From 20CM-2-65-7 sp963830455 (GTDB lineage: Bacteria > Gemmatimonadota > Gemmatimonadetes > Gemmatimonadales > GWC2-71-9): a DNA stretch of 64,000 nucleotides. The number at the start of each line of letters is the position of its first letter. The first letter of the stretch is position 1. The stretch is taken from contig CAWHMT010000004.1 of the NCBI GenBank assembly GCA_963830455.1, positions 124,001-188,000 of the forward strand. Reading direction: 5' to 3'. The notes under the pieces were generated by a model, which was not told where the DNA came from, made no database searches, and worked only from the letters and a program-made list of their open reading frames with translations. This document shows positions 33,514 to 41,375 of the stretch, piece by piece. The position numbers were made by a program, and so were the translations under genes.

Positions 33514-33642
33514 ATGGTCGTACGCACCAAACCCCCGAGAAAACCGCCTCAAGCTCCGCCATGCCCCGACTGCGGCGCCAAGACCACCCCGCAGTCCGGC
33601 TGCCTGGTGTGCCCTCAGTGCGGCTGGGCGCGCTGTGGCTAA
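33514..33642 (+). CDS. 42-aa zinc-ribbon microprotein
   Basis: A very small basic protein (MVVRTKPPRKPPQAPPCPDC and onward). Six Cys are arranged as CPDC (17, 20), C30, CPQC (33, 36) and C41, a zinc-ribbon layout close to the C-terminal Cys tail of class II (NrdJ) ribonucleotide reductases, with GWARCG at the end. A good TATATT sits 7 nt upstream of its ATG and there is no leader. It overlaps the radical SAM gene by 8 bp, so both are translated from one message. It might deliver reducing equivalents or bind nucleic acid; that is inference. Confidence 0.65.
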   Translation: MVVRTKPPRKPPQAPPCPDCGAKTTPQSGCLVCPQCGWARCG

Positions 33643-34732
33643 GAGAGCGGTTAGGCGGTCAGACGGTTCGACGGTTAGTGCTACCATCGAACTGCCTCTC
33701 GGCCCAACCGCTCAACCGTCTAACCGTCTAACCGTCCAAGTTCTCGACCAACGCCTCCGCGGCACGAGGTTCGTCTCACTAACTCCCCAACGCGTCCTCA
33801 ACCCGCCAAGCGCGACCGGCATGGCTTACTGGTCGCTCAATCCGTACGTCGGCTGCGAATTCGGCTGCAGTTACTGCTACGCGCGCTACACGCATCGCTA
33901 CGTCGTCGAGCGCGCGCATGACGCCGGCAAACTGACCGATGCCGAATTTGCGGATTACCGTGGAGCACACGGATGGGAGGCGTTCGAGAAGCGGATCTTC
34001 GTGAAGGAGCAGGTCGTCGGCGCGCTCGACGCCGATCTCAAGCGAGTGCCGCTCGGCGAAACGATCGTGATCGGGACGGCAACAGATCCGTATCAACCCG
34101 CCGAGCGCCGCTTTCGGGTGACGCGCGCGGTGCTGCAGCGCCTGGCGCGCTGTGAAGGACTGTCGTTCGGCATCATCACCAAAAGTCCACTGATCGCACG
34201 CGATGCAGACCTGCTGGTTCGGCTCCAGGAGCGCAACGAGCTTCAGGTGCACGTCTCGCTCATCACCGCCGATGCGTCACTCGCGCGCCGGCTCGAAGCG
34301 CGCTCGCCCGTCCCCGCGGCGCGGCTGCGCGGTCTGCGCAAGCTCGTCGACGCCGGGGTCAACGCGGGATTGATTGTCGCGCCCGTGCTGCCCGGCATCA
34401 CCGACGCCGTCGCGCAGCTCGACGCCCTGTTTGCCGCCGCGAAGGACGCCGGTGCTCGATTCGTGCACGCGGGCCCGCTCCGGCTCTATCCCGCCATCCG
34501 CGATCGTTTCCTACCCGTGCTCGGGGAGCATTTCCCCGAACTGGTGCCCAAGTACCAGCGCGCTTATGCCGGACACGGCTATGCGCCACGCGACTATGCG
34601 AAGGCGCTGTCGCGCCGCGTCGAGCGGCTGCGGCGTAAGCACGGGTTCAGGAATGAAAGCGCGATGTACGATCGGTACCGCAGCCAGATTCCGGTGCAGG
34701 GCGAGCTGGAGCTGCGCGGCAGCCTGCCCTAG
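33635..34732 (+). CDS. Radical SAM protein of the SplB/COG1533 (spore photoproduct lyase-like) family
   Basis: A 365-aa enzyme with the radical SAM cluster motif CEFGCSYC (Cys74, Cys78, Cys81). It is preceded by NPYVGCEFGC and followed by VIGTATDPYQPAERRFRVTRAVL, GIITKSPLIARD, VHVSLITAD and LPGITDAVAQLDALFAAAKDAGA, typical of the Rv2578c/PA0069 branch of SPL-like proteins. True SPL repairs UV thymine dimers; this branch is not proven to. The GTG start (33635) overlaps the zinc-ribbon gene. Residues about 6-35 are encoded by an inverted short-repeat block, so the true conserved protein begins near residue 38. Confidence 0.82.
   Translation: MAKRAVRRSDGSTVSATIELPLGPTAQPSNRLTVQVLDQRLRGTRFVSLTPQRVLNPPSATGMAYWSLNPYVGCEFGCSYCYARYTHRYVVERAHDAGKLTDAEFADYRGAHGWEAFEKRIFVKEQVVGALDADLKRVPLGETIVIGTATDPYQPAERRFRVTRAVLQRLARCEGLSFGIITKSPLIARDADLLVRLQERNELQVHVSLITADASLARRLEARSPVPAARLRGLRKLVDAGVNAGLIVAPVLPGITDAVAQLDALFAAAKDAGARFVHAGPLRLYPAIRDRFLPVLGEHFPELVPKYQRAYAGHGYAPRDYAKALSRRVERLRRKHGFRNESAMYDRYRSQIPVQGELELRGSLP
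33647..33737. repeat. Inverted array of degenerate aaccgtct words
   Basis: The left arm (33647-33677) holds copies of cggttag/cggtcag/cggttcg. The right arm (33704-33737) holds aaccgtct three times in the opposite sense. It could fold into a long stem within the 5' end of the radical SAM gene. Related words occur inside imuB and dnaE2. Confidence 0.6.
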
Positions 34733-35403
34733 TTGCGCGACACCAGCTCGAACACGCGGGTCTGACCGCAAACGGGAGTCACGACGTCGTGCACATAGCC
34801 GCGCACAAACGCGTACGCGAGGCCCGTGGTATCGGCCTGGTCCTCGAGGACATAGCTCCAACTCAATCCGCCCACCGGCTGCAGCCGCACGCACCCGTTG
34901 TCCACGAACTTGCTGGCGAATCCACCTGCGTTGCGCGTGGTGCTCTCCGGACCGTCCGTATTGTTGAGGCGAACCGTCACCTCGCCGTAGGTCCGAACAG
35001 GAAGATCGGCCGCGGTGAGCCGTTCTGGCCCGTACACGCTCGAAGAGGCGCGCATCTCGAACGTGCGCATGTAATTCGCCGTGAGCCCAGGCGCAGTGCC
35101 GACAGTATCGAGATCCACATAGTAAATGTCGAGCTGCAGTGCCTCCAACGGGCAGATCTGTGGCTTGTCCTTCACGAGAAAGTAGGGCGCGAATGTGACC
35201 GCCGATTGATCGGCGCTGGCGCCGGGGTTGTAGACGCCCTGAGAGCAACCGGGCCTCGACACGAGCATCCGCACCATGAACGGCGTCGCTACGGGCACCT
35301 CGGCCGGCCATTCCATCCATTCGACCGTCGATGACGCGACCGTGAGGTCCGATCCGCATGCGGCGATGAGAGCGCAAACCGAAGCCAACAGCACAGGGCG
35401 CAT
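34729..35403 (-). CDS. Hypothetical lipoprotein
   Basis: A 224-aa predicted lipoprotein (MRPVLLASVCALIAACGS). The mature part begins with a beta-rich segment (VEWMEWPAEVPVATPFMVRMLV), has five Cys that could pair, and ends VTPVCGQTRVFELVSRN. I do not recognise a family. It overlaps the end of the convergent radical SAM gene by 4 bp. ATG 35403 is chosen because it starts the signal peptide and has GAGGA nearby. Confidence 0.6.
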   Translation of the reverse strand: MRPVLLASVCALIAACGSDLTVASSTVEWMEWPAEVPVATPFMVRMLVSRPGCSQGVYNPGASADQSAVTFAPYFLVKDKPQICPLEALQLDIYYVDLDTVGTAPGLTANYMRTFEMRASSSVYGPERLTAADLPVRTYGEVTVRLNNTDGPESTTRNAGGFASKFVDNGCVRLQPVGGLSWSYVLEDQADTTGLAYAFVRGYVHDVVTPVCGQTRVFELVSRN

Positions 35404-35442
35404 GGCAATCCTCGTGAATGGTGGGTTCCCCAAATACCTACC

Positions 35443-36414
35443 CTAGCGAGGCTCCCCCGCGTCACTTTCCTCCCACATCTTCACGACCGCTCTGATCGTT
35501 CCTGGTGCGTTCCCCTCCGCGCGGTTGTTCGCAAGAATGAATGCCTCGACTCGCCGCCGGTGCGCTTGCGTCACCAGACGCACGAGATCCTGGCGCAGAC
35601 TCGGCAGTGGCTCCTGAACTCGATCGTACGGCTGGAACTGCTTCACGGCGTCGGCGTACCGCCGGCCCGGCTTCAAGAGCGCGCGCGCGACCGTGAAGCC
35701 GGTCGGGAAAGTCCACTTCAGGTCGAGCTGCTCGCCGATCGATGGCATCTCCGTCCAGGAGTTGAACACGTGCGCGACGCGGTTGCGTTTCAGGACCTCG
35801 CCGTGGAGGTCGGTCATGAGCTCCGGATTTCGCAGCTCGACGGCGTAGCGAAAGTCGGTCGGCAGTTGACCGAGAAAGTCGTCCAGCTGATCGGCCCACT
35901 GTAGTGGATCGGGAAGATCCTTCCCCCGCATCGCCTGGAATTCGAACACGAAGGGCCCCGCATGATCGCGAAACACCCGACCGTACGGACCTAGCACGCC
36001 GTCCTTGAACAGCGTGGCGTTCAGGAAATCGGGATTGCGCATCCCCGCGAGCCCCGGCTGCGGCGCATCCTGCCCCAGTCGCTTCGCGGTGATGCGATCC
36101 CAGACCTTACTGACGCAGGGGAAGCCGGGCGGCAACGCATGCGCATAGGCGGCCAGCTCTTCTTCTGACGGCGGATCGTAAAACGCGCTGTCGATCCCTA
36201 CGGTGCGAAACAGCGGGTAGCGCGTGTACTCCTCGAGCCGTCGCGCCGGTTGCGGACCACGATAGCGGCGATGGTAGATGTCGCCGAACCAGCCATCGTA
36301 GGTCCAAGTGGACGTCCCAAACCGGATGCTCAGCGGGATCCGCTCAGCCAGTTCGACGACTTCGCGGCTTGGTGCTGGAAGGGTCTCGGGCCCGAACAGG
36401 TCAGGTTGGCTCAT
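35443..36414 (-). CDS. DUF72 family protein
   Basis: A 323-aa TIM-barrel-like protein of the DUF72 (YecE) family. Blocks are IRFGTSTWTYDGWFGDIYHRRY, RLEEYTRYPLFRTVGIDSAFYDPPSEEELAAYA, FPCVSKVWDRIT, FVFEFQAM and YAVELRNPELM. It ends with HRRRVEAFILANNRAEGNAPGTI, the conserved NNhxxGxAP pattern. The biochemical role of DUF72 is unknown; a link to nucleic acid repair has been suggested from gene neighbourhoods, which fits the position beside imuB-dnaE2. TATATT at 36429-36424 lies 9 nt from the ATG. Confidence 0.85.
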   Translation of the reverse strand: MSQPDLFGPETLPAPSREVVELAERIPLSIRFGTSTWTYDGWFGDIYHRRYRGPQPARRLEEYTRYPLFRTVGIDSAFYDPPSEEELAAYAHALPPGFPCVSKVWDRITAKRLGQDAPQPGLAGMRNPDFLNATLFKDGVLGPYGRVFRDHAGPFVFEFQAMRGKDLPDPLQWADQLDDFLGQLPTDFRYAVELRNPELMTDLHGEVLKRNRVAHVFNSWTEMPSIGEQLDLKWTFPTGFTVARALLKPGRRYADAVKQFQPYDRVQEPLPSLRQDLVRLVTQAHRRRVEAFILANNRAEGNAPGTIRAVVKMWEESDAGEPR

Positions 36415-36423
36415 CGAAGTCCA

Positions 36424-36429
36424 AATATA
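36424..36429 (-). promoter_or_regulatory. Likely -10 (TATATT) of the DUF72 gene
   Basis: Nine nt upstream of ATG 36414. The 96-bp gap to imuB also holds the imuB promoter element. Confidence 0.45.
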
Positions 36430-36474
36430 CCAATCGATTAACTCCTTGGTGGTGAGCTTGCGACATCTACTGGT

Positions 36475-36491
36475 TTCGGGATATATTCGGG
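36475..36491 (+). promoter_or_regulatory. TTCGGG-N5-TTCGGG element over a -10 (copy 2), imuB promoter
   Basis: TTCGGG (36475-36480), spacer ATATA, TTCGGG (36486-36491). TATATT (36482-36487) is the -10, about 23 nt from ATG 36511. Confidence 0.6.
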
Positions 36492-36510
36492 TCCCTTTGG
36501 TGACTTGGCA

Positions 36511-37740
36511 ATGTCTCGACGTCCTACGAGCTCGCTCGCTGCCTGCGTTTGGATCCCCCTCTTCCCGCTGCGCTGTGAAGAGGCGCGTCACGGTGAGCTA
36601 GCCGGTTTTCCCACCGCCCTGCTCGCCCCCGATACCACGCGCAAACTCTGGCAGGTCTCCTCGCCGGCCCGGCACACCGGGGTGAAGCCGGGAATGACGG
36701 TCAGCCAGGCGATCGGTCTCTGTCCCACGCTGCACCTCATCGAGCCCGATCCGGTCCACTACGACGAGCAGTTCGCGCAGCTGCTGGCCGCACTGAGTGA
36801 AGTGAGCCCCATCGTGGAGGCGGCCGAGCTGGGGCTCGCGTACGTGGGCGTCGATGGGTTGCAGGGCATTTTCGGTTCTCCGGATAAGATCATCGAAGCG
36901 ATTCGGCAGAACGTCCGTCCGTCAGACCGTCCGACCGTCAGACTGGGTTGGGGAGTTGGAAAATTCACAGCTTGGGTGGCCGCAAGCCGCGCCAAGCCGA
37001 GCGAAGCGGTCGTGGTCCCGCTGGGACACGAACGGAGTTTTCTCGCTTCCCAACCCATCGCCGTTCTTCCGCTCGATGCGGACACGCACCATCGCCTGCG
37101 CCGGCTCGGCATTCGCACGCTCGGCGCGCTCGCCGCATTGCCCGAGGCGGCGATCACGGCCCAGTTCGGCGCGACGGGAAAACGGCTGTGGCAGCTGGCC
37201 GCGGGCCGAGTCATCGAGCCCGTTCAGGGACGCGTCGCGCCGGAGCCGATCGCAGCCGCACTCTCATTCTTCTCACCGGTCGGCGAACGCGAGCTGCTCG
37301 TTCACGCCCTCGACCAGCTGATCGCGCGCGCGCTCAAACATCCGCGCCGCATCGGCTGGCGCGTGTACGCATTGCGCGTGCGCGCGGAGATCGAGGGCGG
37401 CGGCTCCTGGCTCACCGCGCATCTGTTCAAGGATCCGACCGCCGACGCGGGCCGCATCGCCGCGCCGCTCCGGATGCGACTCGAGCAGTCACCTCCCACC
37501 GGCGCCGTCGAGCGGCTGGTCCTCGAGTTCACCGGCTTCGCTCCGGGGACGACGGAGCTGCAGTTGTTCGCGCGCGATGCGCAGGCGGCCGCGCGCGCGG
37601 GACAGCAGCGCGCGCTGCGCAGCGCGGCACGCGAAATCCGGATGCGCGTCAAGCGCACAGTGCTGTATCACATCATCGAGGTGCAGCCATGGTCGCGCCT
37701 GCCCGAGCGCCGCTACGCACTGATCGACTACGAGCCGTAA
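36511..37740 (+). CDS. imuB: ImuB-like Y-family DNA polymerase, catalytically inactive
   Basis: A 409-aa accessory protein of the mutasome that brings DnaE2 to damaged DNA. The N-terminal half follows the Y-family palm (VKPGMTVSQAIGLCPTLHLIEPDP). The helix-hairpin-helix region is RLRRLGIRTLGALAALPEAAITAQFG. At the place of the catalytic S-x-D-E motif it has ELGLAYVGVD (Gly108-Leu109), and the N-terminal metal Asp is replaced in ACVWIPLFPL. So the polymerase centre is lost, as in other ImuB proteins. No ImuA is adjacent. A degenerate repeat at 36912-36946 encodes the loop NVRPSDRPTVRL. It heads an operon with DUF6504 and dnaE2. Confidence 0.87.
   Translation: MSRRPTSSLAACVWIPLFPLRCEEARHGELAGFPTALLAPDTTRKLWQVSSPARHTGVKPGMTVSQAIGLCPTLHLIEPDPVHYDEQFAQLLAALSEVSPIVEAAELGLAYVGVDGLQGIFGSPDKIIEAIRQNVRPSDRPTVRLGWGVGKFTAWVAASRAKPSEAVVVPLGHERSFLASQPIAVLPLDADTHHRLRRLGIRTLGALAALPEAAITAQFGATGKRLWQLAAGRVIEPVQGRVAPEPIAAALSFFSPVGERELLVHALDQLIARALKHPRRIGWRVYALRVRAEIEGGGSWLTAHLFKDPTADAGRIAAPLRMRLEQSPPTGAVERLVLEFTGFAPGTTELQLFARDAQAAARAGQQRALRSAAREIRMRVKRTVLYHIIEVQPWSRLPERRYALIDYEP
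36912..36946. repeat. In-frame short-period repeat in imuB
   Basis: Degenerate copies of cgtcagac/cgtccgac (8-9 nt), in frame, in a loop of ImuB. Same word family as the arrays at 33647-33737 and 39462-39496. Confidence 0.6.
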
Positions 37741-37760
37741 ACGAGCCCCGCCGAGTTGCG

Positions 37761-37997
37761 GTGGAGGTTGATGCGGACGGTGTGCCGGTTGTACTGCGGC
37801 GGTCAAAAGACGACGGCGGCGGTCAAGAAACGACTGCGGCGGTCGTCGAGGTAGTCCTCGAATCATGGCGCGTCGATGACGAATGGTGGAGGCAGCTCAT
37901 CTCACGTCGGTATTTCGCCGTGTTGCTCGAAGGAGGAACGCGAGTGGTGCTCTTCGAAGATCTAGTGAGCGGCCAATGGTACATGCAGACCGCCTGA
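37761..37997 (+). CDS. DUF6504-type small protein of the imuB-dnaE2 cassette
   Basis: A 78-aa protein starting at GTG 37761. The conserved end reads WRVDDEWWRQLISRRYFAVLLEGGTRVVLFEDLVSGQWYMQ, the pattern of the small proteins found between imuB and dnaE2 in many bacteria (DUF6504). Its role is unknown. Residues about 12-28 (RRSKDDGGGQETTAAVVE) come from a run of direct repeats (ggcggtcaa words) and are probably an insertion. It lies 20 bp after imuB and 81 bp before dnaE2. Confidence 0.7.
   Translation: MEVDADGVPVVLRRSKDDGGGQETTAAVVEVVLESWRVDDEWWRQLISRRYFAVLLEGGTRVVLFEDLVSGQWYMQTA
37794..37845. repeat. Direct repeat ggcggtcaa (array in DUF6504 gene)
   Basis: Three copies of (t/c)gcggcggtcaa with variable spacers. 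The opposite-strand version of the word makes the array at 37995-38077. Confidence 0.6.
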
Positions 37998-38077
37998 CCG
38001 CCGCCTTTGCCTTTTGACCGCCGCCTTTGCCTTTTGACCGCCTTGACTGCCGCCTTTTCTTTTTGACCGCCGCCTTT
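37995..38077. repeat. Direct repeat ttttgaccgccgcc between DUF6504 gene and dnaE2
   Basis: Four to five degenerate copies of gaccgccgcctttgcctttt filling the 81-bp gap. In sense it is the reverse complement of the array at 37794-37845, so the two could pair across the small gene. No separate promoter is visible for dnaE2. Confidence 0.65.
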
Positions 38078-38078
38078 C

Positions 38079-41000
38079 ATGTACGCCGAGCTCCACTGCC
38101 ACTCCGCCTACTCGTTCCTCGATGGGGCCTCGCCGCCTGACGAGCTCCTCGCCGAAGCGCACCGGCTGGGCTACCCCGCCCTCGCGCTCACCGACCGCAA
38201 CGGAGTCTACGGCTCGCTCGCGTTCGCGCACGCCGCGCAACCGCTCGGCATGCAGGCGATCACCGGCGCTGCAGTCACGCTGACCGACGGTGCGGAGCTC
38301 ATTCTGCTCGCCGAATCGGCGGAGGGCTACGCGAACTTGTGTCGACTGCTCACCCAGGCACATCTGGGCGCCGAGCGGCTCGATCCCCGGCTGCCGCTCA
38401 GCGCGATCGAAGCACGTCATGAAGGCTTGATCATCCTGTCGGGATCCCGACGCGACGGATTGCTGCCGCGGACGCTCGAATCCGAGGGGCTCAGCGCCGC
38501 CCGCAAGCTCGCGGATCAATGCAATGAGATGTTCGGACGCGGTCGTTTTTTCGTTGAAATCCAGAGGAATCGTGTTCGGGGGGACCTGGCGCTCAGTCGC
38601 GCGTTAATCGACGTGGCGGGAGGCTTGCAACTTGGCGTCTTAGCAACTGGAAACATCCATTATCACGCCCGGAACCGTCACCGCTTACACGACGTGATGG
38701 TCGCCATCCGCCACCGGACGACGCTGGACGGCTCCCACCGGGTCAGAAACCCGAACAGCGAATTTTACTTGCGGCCACTGGACGAAGTCGTTTCGCTGTT
38801 CGATGACTGTCCTGATGCTGTCGCCACTTCCTTGGCCATTGCCGAGCGCTGCAAGGGCTTCGACATCACCCGCGACCTCGGCTACACCTTCCCCGACTTT
38901 CGCGGGGCAGAGCGCGCGCCCGCACCGGAGGCGTTGGCCGAGTTGTGCGACGGACGCCTGCTCGAGCGCTACCCTCCTGGCTCCATTTATCACGCCCAGG
39001 CGGTGCGCCGGCTCGACGAAGAGCTGAAACTCATCGAGCATCACAAGCTCAGCGGGTTCTTTCTCGTCTATCACGATCTGTTCGATCTCGCGCGCGAGGT
39101 CGCGGTCGACGTGCGCCGCGGTTCCCGGCGCGCCAGCGGCAATCTGCTCCCCGGCCGGGGCCGCGGCTCCTCGGTGTCCTCCATCGTCTGCTATCTGCTC
39201 GGCCTCTCCCATATCGATCCGATCGCCAACAAGCTCTTCCTCGGCCGTTTTTTGAACGAAACGCTCGCGTCCGTCCCCGACATCGACCTCGATTTTCCTC
39301 GCGAGATCCGCGAGGAGCTGATTCGGCGTGTCTATACGCGCTACGGCGCTGAGCACGTCGGACTCGTGTGCACGTTCCCGACGTACCGCCTGCGATCGGC
39401 GGTGCGCGAAATCGGGAAAGCGCTCGACTTGCCTTTGGGTGAGATCGAGCTCGTGGCAAAGCTGTCGGACAGTCGGACCGACGGACTGTCGGACGAGCTG
39501 CAACATCTTCCCGGCTTCGAGGGACGCAAGGATGCGCCTCTGTGGAAAGAGCTGTGTGAGCTGGCGGCGGAGATTCGCGGACTGCCGCGTCACGTGTCGC
39601 AGCACCCCGGCGGGATGATCATCTCATCGCGCCCGCTGGTCGAGCTGGTGCCGCTCGAGCGCGCCGCGATGGAAGACCGCGTCGTGTGCCAGTGGGACAA
39701 GGACTCGTGCGACGACGCGCGCTTCATCAAGATCGACTTCCTCGCGCTCGGCATGCTGTCGCTCGTCGAGGAATGCGTCGAGCTGATCGCGCGCCACACC
39801 GGAACGCCGCCGGATCTCTCGCGCATCGATTTCGAGGACCCCGTCATCTACGACCGCATCTGCGCCGGCGATACGATCGGCCTGTTTCAAATCGAGAGCC
39901 GCGCGCAGATCCAGATGATTCGTCGCAGCAGGCCGCGCAATCTCGAAGACCTCGCGGTCGAAGTCGCGATCGTCCGACCCGGACCGATCGTCGGCGGAGC
40001 CGTGAACCCGTACGTGCGCCGGCGCGAGGAGCAACGGCGCGCGCACGCCGCCGGCCTGCCGTACGAGCCGCCCGTCGACCATCCGCTGCTCCGCGAATGT
40101 CTCACCGAAACGCTCGGCGTCATTCTCTACCAGGATCAGGTGCTGCAGGTGTGCCAGGCGCTCGCAGGATTCACGACCGGACAGTCGGAAGCGCTGCGCC
40201 GGGCAATGAGCCGGCGCCGTTCGCACGACTTGATCGCGGGCTTCTGGGAGGAATTCCGCCAGGGCGCGCTGGCGCGGGGTGTTCCCGAAGCGACCGCCGA
40301 GAAGGTGTTCGGCCATGTGACCGCATTCAGCGAGTTCGGGTTTCCCAAGTCGCACGCCGCTGCGTTCGGCCTGCTCGCCTATCAATCTGCCTGGCTCAGG
40401 CACTACCACCCGATCGAGTACTACGTCGCGCTCTTCAATAACCAGCCGATGGGCTTCTACTCGATCGATGCGCTCGGCCGCGATGCGATGCGCAACGGCA
40501 TCCAGATGCGACTGCCTGATATCAATCGGAGCGATGTCTGGTGCACCGTCGAAGCCAACCAGGGTGACGTGGGGGCCCTAAGAGTTGGTTTGGGATTCGT
40601 GCGTCACTGGAGCGAAGAAACCGCGACCGCGACAGTCGCAGAGCGGGAGAAACACGGTCCATTCAAAAGCGTGGGGGACTTCATCCGCCGCGCGCCGGCC
40701 AAGCTCAAACGCACCGCCATCGAGGCGCTGATGTGGGTCGGCGGGTGTGACCGCTTCGGTCTCACCCGGCGCGAGCTGCTCTGGCAGGTCGGGCTGTGGC
40801 TGCCACCCAAAGCGTCACGCTCCGGGGACGGCCGGGGCAGGCGGCAGCTCGAATTGGCCTTGAACCACCCCCACGAGCATCTCCACTTCGGCGAACTGGC
40901 CGACCACGAGCGCCTGCTCGCCGAGTACGCTACCCTCGGCTTCTCGGCGAGCGGGCATCCTTTGTCGTTGGTACGTAAGGCTTTACCATCTGACCTGACA

Positions 41001-41375
41001 CTGAACCAGGATTTGGACAAACTGAAGGCCGGAACACCCTGCCTGGTGGCCGGCCTGGTCGTCGCCCGTCAGCGGCCCCAGACCGCCAAGGGAACGGTGT
41101 TCCTGCTGGTCGAAGATGAGACCGGCATGACGAACGTGATCGTGCGGACGGATGTCTACGATCGCTATCGTGCGGCGATTCGCGGTGAGCCGTTCGTGCT
41201 CGTACGCGGCAAGCTCGCCAAGGACGATGGGACGGTAAACGTGCTGGCTGAGGAGGTGCGAGGCTTACAATGCGACATCAAATCCCCGGATCCCGTCCCC
41301 AGAGAATCCCCCGCCGCATTCAGCTTCTTACGGGCGATGCGGCGCGTCGCACCCGGCTCCAAAGACTGGGGCTGA
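38079..41375 (+). CDS. dnaE2: Error-prone DNA polymerase DnaE2 (ImuC)
   Basis: A 1098-aa C-family polymerase for translesion synthesis. The N-terminal PHP domain begins ELHCHSAYSFLDGASPPDELL. The palm carries the catalytic Asp pair in PDIDLDFPREIREELI (Asp401, Asp403) and later DDARFIKIDFLALGML. RPGPIVGGAVNPYVRRR and ETLGVILYQDQVLQ are typical of DnaE2 and place it apart from DnaE1. An OB-fold domain is at the C-terminus (GLVVARQRPQTAKGTVFLLVEDETG). Length is normal. The repeat at 39462-39496 is in frame. It should act with ImuB and be induced by DNA damage. Confidence 0.95.
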   Translation: MYAELHCHSAYSFLDGASPPDELLAEAHRLGYPALALTDRNGVYGSLAFAHAAQPLGMQAITGAAVTLTDGAELILLAESAEGYANLCRLLTQAHLGAERLDPRLPLSAIEARHEGLIILSGSRRDGLLPRTLESEGLSAARKLADQCNEMFGRGRFFVEIQRNRVRGDLALSRALIDVAGGLQLGVLATGNIHYHARNRHRLHDVMVAIRHRTTLDGSHRVRNPNSEFYLRPLDEVVSLFDDCPDAVATSLAIAERCKGFDITRDLGYTFPDFRGAERAPAPEALAELCDGRLLERYPPGSIYHAQAVRRLDEELKLIEHHKLSGFFLVYHDLFDLAREVAVDVRRGSRRASGNLLPGRGRGSSVSSIVCYLLGLSHIDPIANKLFLGRFLNETLASVPDIDLDFPREIREELIRRVYTRYGAEHVGLVCTFPTYRLRSAVREIGKALDLPLGEIELVAKLSDSRTDGLSDELQHLPGFEGRKDAPLWKELCELAAEIRGLPRHVSQHPGGMIISSRPLVELVPLERAAMEDRVVCQWDKDSCDDARFIKIDFLALGMLSLVEECVELIARHTGTPPDLSRIDFEDPVIYDRICAGDTIGLFQIESRAQIQMIRRSRPRNLEDLAVEVAIVRPGPIVGGAVNPYVRRREEQRRAHAAGLPYEPPVDHPLLRECLTETLGVILYQDQVLQVCQALAGFTTGQSEALRRAMSRRRSHDLIAGFWEEFRQGALARGVPEATAEKVFGHVTAFSEFGFPKSHAAAFGLLAYQSAWLRHYHPIEYYVALFNNQPMGFYSIDALGRDAMRNGIQMRLPDINRSDVWCTVEANQGDVGALRVGLGFVRHWSEETATATVAEREKHGPFKSVGDFIRRAPAKLKRTAIEALMWVGGCDRFGLTRRELLWQVGLWLPPKASRSGDGRGRRQLELALNHPHEHLHFGELADHERLLAEYATLGFSASGHPLSLVRKALPSDLTLNQDLDKLKAGTPCLVAGLVVARQRPQTAKGTVFLLVEDETGMTNVIVRTDVYDRYRAAIRGEPFVLVRGKLAKDDGTVNVLAEEVRGLQCDIKSPDPVPRESPAAFSFLRAMRRVAPGSKDWG
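39462..39496. repeat. In-frame short-period repeat in dnaE2
   Basis: Degenerate copies of gtcggac (7-10 nt), some inverted (gtccgac), encoding LSDSRTDGLSDEL in a polymerase loop. Confidence 0.6.
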
